This document shows, in pieces, positions 59,100 through 64,000 of a stretch of 64,000 bases of DNA. The translations under genes and the position numbers were made by a program. The stretch's first letter is position 1, and the number at the start of each line of letters is the position of its first letter. A model generated the notes under the pieces. It was not told where the DNA came from. It was given only the letters and a program-made list of their open reading frames with translations, and made no database searches. Where the stretch lies: positions 62,001 to 126,000 of the forward strand of contig NZ_JBKBEX010000006.1 in assembly GCF_047303325.1 (NCBI RefSeq). Reading direction: 5' to 3'. This DNA comes from Polaromonas sp047303325. Lineage in GTDB: Bacteria; Pseudomonadota; Gammaproteobacteria; Burkholderiales; Burkholderiaceae_C.

Positions 59100-60527
59100 A
59101 TGTATCCGGAACTTTCTTTCTACATCGACGGCCATTTCCCGGGGGATGATGGCCGCCCGGGGCAAGCCGTGCACAACCCTGCGACCTTTGAGGTCCTGGG
59201 CCATCTGCCCTGGGCCACGCCGGCCGACATTGACGCGGCGCTCGGTGCCGCGCATCGGGCCTTCCAGGCCTGGCGGACCCGTTCGCCGATGGAGCGCTCC
59301 GAAGTGCTGCGCCGCGCCGCGACACTGGCGCGTGAGCGCGCCGATGTGATTGGGCATGGCATCACGCTGGACAACGGCAAGCCCTTGCCTGAAGCCGTGG
59401 CCGAAGTGCTCAACGCCGCCGAACACATGGAGTGGCACGCGGAAGAGTGCCGGCGCATCTATGGCCGGGTGGTGCCTTCACGCAACCCCGCGGTGCGACA
59501 ACTGGTGGTGCGTGAGCCCGCCGGCGTCGTGGCGGCCTTTAGTCCGTGGAACTTTCCCTTCGGCCAGGCCGCAAAAAAAGTCGCGGCCGCCATCGGCGCG
59601 GGTTGCACGGTGGTGCTCAAGGGCCCGGAAGAGTCACCGAGCGCCATCGTTGCCATGGCGCAGCTGTTCCATGACGCGGGGCTGCCTGCGGGAGTGTTCA
59701 ACATCGTCTGGGGCGTGCCCAGCGAGATTTCGCGCCAGTTGATCGAGTCGCCCCTGGTGCGTGTGGTCTCCTTCACCGGCTCGGTGCCGGTGGGGCGGCA
59801 GCTCGCGGCCCTGGCGGGAACCCATATGAAGCGCACCACCATGGAGCTCGGCGGCCATGCCCCGGTGCTCGTGTTCAACGATGCCGATGTGGACCAGGCC
59901 GCCAGCCTGCTGGCGCGCATGAAAACCCGCAACGCCGGGCAGGTGTGCGTATCGCCCTCGCGCTTTTTTGTGCAGTCCGGCGTCTATGACCGCTTTGCCG
60001 TCCGCTTTGCCGAAGCGCTGGGCGAGGTGAAAGTAGGTTCGGGCCTGGAGCCCGGTGTCCAGATGGGGCCGCTGATCCATGGGCGCCGCCTGCAAGCCGT
60101 GCGCGATCTTGTGAGTGATGCCGAAAACGCGGGTGCCAGGGTGCTGACGGGCGGCCAACGCCTGGGTGAGCGCGGCCACTTCCTGGCGCCTACCTTGCTG
60201 GCGGACGTACCCGACAGCGCCCGTGTGATGCGTGAAGAACCCTTCGGGCCGATCGCCGCACTGGCGCGTTTTGAGACGGTGGAAGACGCGCTGCGCCTGG
60301 GCAATGCACTGCCCTTCGGCCTGGCCGCCTACATCTTCACGCAATCAATCCAGATATCGACGCGTGTGGCCAACGGCCTGGAGGCCGGCATGGTCAACAT
60401 CAACCACTCCGGCATGGCACACCCCGAACTGCCTTTTGGCGGCGTGAAGGACAGCGGCTTCGGCAGCGAAGGCGGCACCGAGTCCTTCGACAGCTTCCTG
60501 GTGACCAAGATGATCACCCAGATTTGA
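59100..60527 (+). CDS. NAD(P)-dependent aldehyde dehydrogenase (aromatic operon)
   Basis: 475 residues from ATG 59100, 10 bases after the hydroxylase stop, with TGAGGAG upstream. FSPWNFPFGQAAKKVAAAIGAGC, ELGGHAPVLVFNDADV with the general-base Glu, NAGQVCVSPSR with the nucleophile Cys and EEPFGPIAAL are complete. It belongs to a different branch from the two ALDH and two GabD-like enzymes elsewhere in the window. It could oxidise the aldehyde made by the ThDP enzyme encoded at 51550. Confidence 0.9.
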   Translation: MYPELSFYIDGHFPGDDGRPGQAVHNPATFEVLGHLPWATPADIDAALGAAHRAFQAWRTRSPMERSEVLRRAATLARERADVIGHGITLDNGKPLPEAVAEVLNAAEHMEWHAEECRRIYGRVVPSRNPAVRQLVVREPAGVVAAFSPWNFPFGQAAKKVAAAIGAGCTVVLKGPEESPSAIVAMAQLFHDAGLPAGVFNIVWGVPSEISRQLIESPLVRVVSFTGSVPVGRQLAALAGTHMKRTTMELGGHAPVLVFNDADVDQAASLLARMKTRNAGQVCVSPSRFFVQSGVYDRFAVRFAEALGEVKVGSGLEPGVQMGPLIHGRRLQAVRDLVSDAENAGARVLTGGQRLGERGHFLAPTLLADVPDSARVMREEPFGPIAALARFETVEDALRLGNALPFGLAAYIFTQSIQISTRVANGLEAGMVNINHSGMAHPELPFGGVKDSGFGSEGGTESFDSFLVTKMITQI

Positions 60528-60597
60528 ACCCCCCAATTTTAAGTTCCCCCTCATGCCGAACCTGCAAGACCCTTCAGGGCCGGTACTCACATTCACT

Positions 60598-60622
60598 CAA
60601 CTGCAACAACTGCAACAACTGG
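60598..60622 (+). repeat. Tandem nonamer CAACTGCAA before the nitroreductase gene
   Basis: Two perfect CAACTGCAA units and a partial third (CAACTGG) lead straight into the purine-rich ribosome site GGAAAAAAGGAAA before ATG 60636. Same type of short-unit array as elsewhere in the window. Confidence 0.88.
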
Positions 60623-60635
60623 AAAAAAGGAAACC

Positions 60636-61232
60636 ATGACACAAGCACGCACACCCGATCATCCGATCAATCCCCTTTTCACCGATCGCTGGTCGCCGCG
60701 CGCGTTCACGGGCGAGGCCATCCCCGAGGCCGCTTTGCTGAGCACGCTCGAGGCTGCTCGATGGGCACCCTCGGCTTACAACTTGCAGCCTTGGCGCTTC
60801 ATCTACGCGCGGCGCGATACCGCGAGCTGGCTGCCGATTTTTGACACGCTGGTGGAATTCAACCAGGGCTGGGCGAAGCGCGCCGCCGCTCTGGTGGTCA
60901 TCGTTTCAGCAAAGCAGGCTGTGTTCCCAGGTGCGGCTGACGCCGCGCCTAACGCATGGCATTCGTTTGACTGCGGCGCGGCCTGGGCAAGCCTTGCATT
61001 CCAGGCCACACTCTCGGGCTGGTCGGCGCACGGCATGGCTGGCTTCGATGCCGACCGTTTGAGACAAGCCGTGGCTGTTCCTGACGCCTATGCGATAGAG
61101 GCGGTGGTGGCCATCGGCAAGCGGGGGGATAAGGGCGTTCTTCCCGAGGGGCTGCAGGCGCGCGAGACACCCAATGGGCGTTTGCCGCTGGTACAGCTGG
61201 CTGCAGAGGGACGGTTCAGCTTCAGCGCCTGA
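60636..61232 (+). CDS. Nitroreductase-family flavoprotein
   Basis: 198 residues. FMN-binding regions RWSPRAFTGEAIPE near residue 18 and ARWAPSAYNLQPWRFIYA near 43 are the family signature; AIEAVVAIGKRGDK near the C-terminus is the second phosphate-binding segment. These dimeric enzymes reduce nitro groups, quinones or enones with NAD(P)H. It may be the last gene of the operon that starts at 50548, or stand alone after the 108-base gap and repeat array. No substrate can be deduced. Confidence 0.87.
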   Translation: MTQARTPDHPINPLFTDRWSPRAFTGEAIPEAALLSTLEAARWAPSAYNLQPWRFIYARRDTASWLPIFDTLVEFNQGWAKRAAALVVIVSAKQAVFPGAADAAPNAWHSFDCGAAWASLAFQATLSGWSAHGMAGFDADRLRQAVAVPDAYAIEAVVAIGKRGDKGVLPEGLQARETPNGRLPLVQLAAEGRFSFSA

Positions 61233-61313
61233 CTTCCTGGGCGAGCCGCGCAGTCCTGTCTGCTGCATGAAATTGCCATTGCAGCTGTGCGGCGCTTTCC
61301 CGGTTCCTTTCTT

Positions 61314-61329
61314 CCTCGCACCGGCGAGG
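61314..61329. terminator. Hairpin in the convergent gap after the nitroreductase
   Basis: CCTCGC-ACCG-GCGAGG makes a 6-bp stem within the 130-base gap between convergent genes. No T-run follows. The gap holds no other clear signal. Confidence 0.4.
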
Positions 61330-61362
61330 GGGCGCTATTACCGGGTGATCTTGCCTTCGGCG

Positions 61363-62671
61363 CTACGCCTCCAGGCGCACCACCATCTTGCCGGCGTGCC
61401 GGCCCTGCAGCAGGTCTGACAGGGCGGCGGGCGCGTGCTCAAGGCCGTCCACAATACTCTCTCGTGCCTGGATTTTCTCGCTATTGACCCATTGCTCCAT
61501 CTCACGGCGGAACACATCAAAGCGGGGGCCGTAGTGGTCCAGAATGATGAAGCCCTGCACGTGCATACGTTTCTGCAAAATCGCAGCCAGGAACTGCGGC
61601 ATGTGATTGGGGCCGGATGAGCCGGCCGCGTCGTTGTAGTGCGCGACAAAGCCGCACACCGGCATGCGGGCGTCGATATTGAGCAACGGAAGCACCGCCA
61701 GCAGCACCTCGCCGCCGACGTTCTCAAAATACACGTCTATGCCCGCCGGGCATGCGGCGGCAAGCTGCGCCGCAAACAAGGGGTCGTGCCTGTCAATGCA
61801 GGCATCAAAGCCCAGCTCGTTGACGGCCTGCCGGCACTTGTCAGCACCGCCGGCAATGCCCACGACGCGCGCGCCCTTGAGTTTCGCGATCTGGCCGACC
61901 ATGGCGCCCACCGCGCCGGTCGCGGCGGCGACCACCACGGTTTCACCAGCCTTGGGCCGGCCTATGTCCAGCAGGCCGACATGCGCTGTGAAGCCCGGCA
62001 TTCCGAGCGCGCCCAGCGCCAGCGAGGGCCTGGCCATGTCGCCCAGGGCCTGCAGATCGTTGCCGTCGCTCACGGCATAGTCCTGCCAGCCGCTGTTGGC
62101 GAGCACCAGGTCGCCGGCGCGATAGGCGGGATGCCTGGATTCGATGACGCGGCTGACGGTGCCGCCCGGCATGGTGCCGCCCAGCGGAACGGGTGGCGCG
62201 TAGCCGGGCCCGGTTTTGTCCATCAGGTTGCGCATAAGAGCCTGTTCAATGTCTAAACGGGGCCGCGCAAGCACCTTCCCGGGATGGGATGCAAGGCGCG
62301 GTGCGACGCCCATAGTTCATCTATGGGCTAGCGCCGCAACGCCGCAGACCGCCCGAGAAGGCGCTTGCCCTCCGGGTTGGGGTGAAATCGGGCGATTGAG
62401 CCACCCAGGCCCTTGCATGGGCATTAGCCCATGCGGCGTGCCCGGTCGGCCCACTCATCCCGATTGCACCCCAACGCGGCCCCGTTTAGACATTGAACAG
62501 GCTCTAAGGGTCCAGCGAAAGGAACTGCGTTCGCAGGAGCACCTGGCCTTGGACCGGCTGAGGCACGGGCCCGGTCATGAGATGGAAGTCGGACGCGACG
62601 GGCAGGCCGCGCGGGTGCGCCGCCAGAGTGATGCGCCGGTTGATGGGGGCGTGTGCTTGCGGGCTTGTCAT
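61363..62671 (-). pseudogene. Medium-chain NADP-dependent oxidoreductase (CurA/YncB-like), split by an insertion
   Basis: The 5' part (62671-62504) encodes residues from MTSPQAHAP to LLRTQFLSLDP, the family's N-terminus, then meets a TAG supplied at the edge of a 267-bp insert. The 3' part resumes at about 62235 with MRNLMDKTGPGYAPPVPLGGTMPGGTV and continues through AAATGAVGAMVGQIAKLKGARVVGIAGG (NADP site) to the end at 61363. Intact relatives run LSLDPYMR without a break. The 3' fragment also has an ATG in the insert (62313) that would give a 316-residue product lacking the catalytic N-domain. The original enzyme would reduce an enone or similar. Starts two bases after the MFS stop. Confidence 0.88.
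62238..62504. mobile_element. 267-bp MITE-like element with perfect 30-bp terminal inverted repeats
   Basis: Bases 62238-62267 (starting GAGCCTGTTCAATGTC) are the exact reverse complement of 62475-62504, 30 of 30. TAA flanks both ends directly (62235-62237 and 62505-62507), consistent with a 3-bp target duplication. Inside are CCCATAG-TTCAT-CTATGGG (62309-62327) and GCATGGGC-ATTA-GCCCATGC (62415-62434), plus a longer imperfect repeat GCAAGCACCTTC/GAAGGCGCTTGC. No transposase can fit. It looks like a non-autonomous element mobilised in trans. Confidence 0.9.
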
Positions 62672-62673
62672 GA

Positions 62674-63915
62674 TCAGCTTCGCACCCCGGCCATGGCGGG
62701 AACAGGGCCGCGACGCCAGGCCAGCAGCCCGCCCAGGGCCACGGCCACCATGGCAAATGCGGGGGCGCCGAGCGCGCCGGTCCGGTCGACGATGAGGCCA
62801 CCCGCGATGGCGCCCGTGGCAATCGCGATCTGGAAGGCGGCCACCAGCAAGCCGCCCGCGGCCTCCGCCTGGTCGGGCGCGGCGCGCACGATCCAGGTCT
62901 GAAAGCCGACCGGAAATGCGCCGAACGCAAAACCCCACAAGCTCACCGCCACGGCGGTGACCACGGTGGAGCTGCCGCCCACCAGCAGTGCGGCCGCCAG
63001 CACGGCGATCATCGCGCTGCCGGCGACGATGGCGTAGCGCTCACCGTGCCCCGCCAGCCAGCCGCCCGCGAAGTTGCCGAAGAAGCCGCCTATGCCATAG
63101 CCCAGCAGCACGGCGGAAATCGCCGCCACGGGCAGTTTGGTCACGTCTTCCAGCACGGGCCGGATATAGGTGAAGCCCGCGAAGTGGCCGGATATGACCA
63201 GCAGCACCGCCAGCAGCGCAATGCGCACCGGCCCGCGCGTGAGCAGGTCCCGCAGGCCCTTCAGGCTGGCCTGGTCGCGCGGCGGCAGGGCCGGCAAGGC
63301 CGCCAACTGCACGACAAAAGCCAGCAAGCCGACAACACCTGCCGCGACAAAAGCGCTGCGCCATCCCCAGAGACTGCCCATCCAGGCGCCCACGGGCGCC
63401 GCGCAGACGGTGGCAATGGAGACGCCGGTCAGCACCAGCGACATCGCGCGCGGGAAGAGCCGCTCAGGCACCAGGCGCATGGCCAGCGCCGCCGCCATGG
63501 ACCAGAAGCCACCGAGCGCGACGCCCAGCACCACGCGCGCGAACAGCAGCACCGAAAGCGAGCCGGCCGTCGCGGCCAGCAGGTTGGACACCAGCAGCAG
63601 CGCGGTGAGTGTCAGCAGCACCCGCTTGCGATCAAAGCGCGCCGTCAGCAAGGGAATGGTGGGCGCGGCCACCGCGCCGACCAGCGCCGTGGCCGTGACG
63701 GCCTGGCCCGCGGCGCCCGCCGTGACGTGCAGGTCGGCCGCCATGGCGGTCAGCAGGCTGGCCGGCAGGAATTCCGCCGTGACCAGGCCGAACACGCCCA
63801 GGGAGAGGGATGCGACCGCCGGCCAGAGCGCGGCGGCCTCGGCGGGTGGATTTTTTGCGGGGAGTGCGCCGGCGTCCAGCGGATCCAGGCAGGCAGAACA
63901 GGAATTGGATGACAT
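62674..63915 (-). CDS. MFS efflux transporter (AraJ/NepI-like, DHA12 type)
   Basis: 413 residues with about 12 membrane helices after a 25-residue cytoplasmic N-terminus. The motif between helices 2 and 3 (LLTARFDRKRVLLTLTALLL) fits motif A of drug:proton antiporters, and LSLGVFGLVTAEFLPASLLTAMAADL is the first-helix pattern of the AraJ/NepI group. Probably exports a sugar, nucleoside, amino acid or toxic compound. Upstream of the broken reductase with a two-base gap, so both were one transcription unit before the insertion. Confidence 0.9.
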   Translation of the reverse strand: MSSNSCSACLDPLDAGALPAKNPPAEAAALWPAVASLSLGVFGLVTAEFLPASLLTAMAADLHVTAGAAGQAVTATALVGAVAAPTIPLLTARFDRKRVLLTLTALLLVSNLLAATAGSLSVLLFARVVLGVALGGFWSMAAALAMRLVPERLFPRAMSLVLTGVSIATVCAAPVGAWMGSLWGWRSAFVAAGVVGLLAFVVQLAALPALPPRDQASLKGLRDLLTRGPVRIALLAVLLVISGHFAGFTYIRPVLEDVTKLPVAAISAVLLGYGIGGFFGNFAGGWLAGHGERYAIVAGSAMIAVLAAALLVGGSSTVVTAVAVSLWGFAFGAFPVGFQTWIVRAAPDQAEAAGGLLVAAFQIAIATGAIAGGLIVDRTGALGAPAFAMVAVALGGLLAWRRGPVPAMAGVRS

Positions 63916-63970
63916 GGGATGTGAAGCCTTGTTGGAGACAGGGTTGCCAGCTTAGGCCTAGCATCGACAG

Positions 63971-63986
63971 CTTTCCATGGCGAAAG
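63971..63986. promoter_or_regulatory. Inverted repeat upstream of the MFS gene at the window edge
   Basis: CTTTC-CATGGC-GAAAG is a perfect 5+5 repeat 56 bases before the MFS start (63915). An ATG at 63994 could begin a divergent gene, but too little sequence remains to tell. Candidate operator only. Confidence 0.3.
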
Positions 63987-64000
63987 AGCCGAAATGCTTG

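Noticed and set aside
62238..62504. Reading the insert as a coding extension of the reductase
   Set aside because: An ATG at 62313 gives a fused start to the 3' fragment, but the 5' fragment ends in a stop at the insert edge and the joined N-terminus lacks family similarity.
1..64000. CRISPR array, tRNA, rRNA, prophage or conjugative genes
   Set aside because: I saw no evenly spaced repeat-spacer pattern (the short arrays have no spacers), no tRNA cloverleaf and no phage or transfer protein motifs.

Overview
This 64 kb window is high-GC, tightly packed proteobacterial chromosome. It most resembles Burkholderiales, and probably a Comamonadaceae-type betaproteobacterium (Variovorax/Polaromonas/Rhodoferax-like). 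The reasons are two orphan Bug/TctC-type periplasmic binding proteins, the CaiB/BaiF and HpcH gene style, almost exclusive CGC/CGG arginine codons in most genes, and REP-like intergenic repeats of a kind I recall from this family. This placement is inference; the window has no rRNA or other marker gene. Nearly every gene is catabolic, a transporter or a regulator. I see no tRNA, rRNA, CRISPR array, phage or conjugation gene.

Layout. (1) 1-2.9 kb: the end of a tetronate-type operon (DUF1537 kinase, PdxA2-like dehydrogenase, TIM barrel-cupin fusion), then a LysR regulator and a convergent tandem-GNAT gene. (2) 4.9-25.5 kb: a long co-directional run with an aldehyde dehydrogenase, bicupin, DadA-like FAD oxidase, complete Dpp/Opp-type ABC importer, threonine-aldolase-like enzyme, second FAD oxidase, small cupin, GhrA-like dehydrogenase, M20 amidohydrolase, threonine synthase, homoserine kinase, Kbl, an SDR-type threonine dehydrogenase and a semialdehyde dehydrogenase. 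Together these could import an acylated or peptide-like amino compound, deacylate it, and turn a homoserine/threonine-type product into glycine and acetyl-CoA. (3) 25.5-33.7 kb: a third FAD oxidase (minus), an ornithine-cyclodeaminase-family gene and a convergent threonine-dehydratase-family gene with foreign codon use, then two minus-strand transcription units (aldehyde dehydrogenase + dehydratase; pentonate-type dehydratase + GhrA-like dehydrogenase), each preceded by a copy of the same 105-bp control region. (4) 33.9-43 kb: a HAD hydrolase, a second Dpp-type importer with fused ATPases, a near-duplicate semialdehyde dehydrogenase and DadA. (5) 43-49.4 kb: LysR, Bug protein, hydratase, class III CoA-transferase, CoA-ester lyase and a fumarase/aspartase-superfamily lyase, resembling itaconate/mesaconate/citramalate dissimilation. 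(6) 49.5-61.2 kb: IclR, Bug protein, ThDP enzyme, an SDR that lacks its catalytic residues, BNR propeller, VOC protein, AA_synth protein, alpha/beta hydrolase, NIPSNAP protein, MhpA-like hydroxylase, aldehyde dehydrogenase and nitroreductase: an aromatic-acid-like operon of unfamiliar composition. (7) 61.3-64 kb: a medium-chain reductase gene split by a 267-bp MITE-like element, and an MFS exporter.

The most unusual signals lie between and inside genes. Short-unit tandem repeats (5-11 bp) sit directly upstream of at least seven start codons, and a 9-bp triplication is translated at the start of an ABC ATPase. A REP-like palindrome is inserted in frame in threonine synthase. The MITE-like element has perfect 30-bp terminal inverted repeats. 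The duplicated 105-bp promoter module and the repeated catabolic gene modules (two GabD-like, two ALDH, two GhrA-like, three FAD oxidases, two Dpp importers) suggest the locus grew by duplication.
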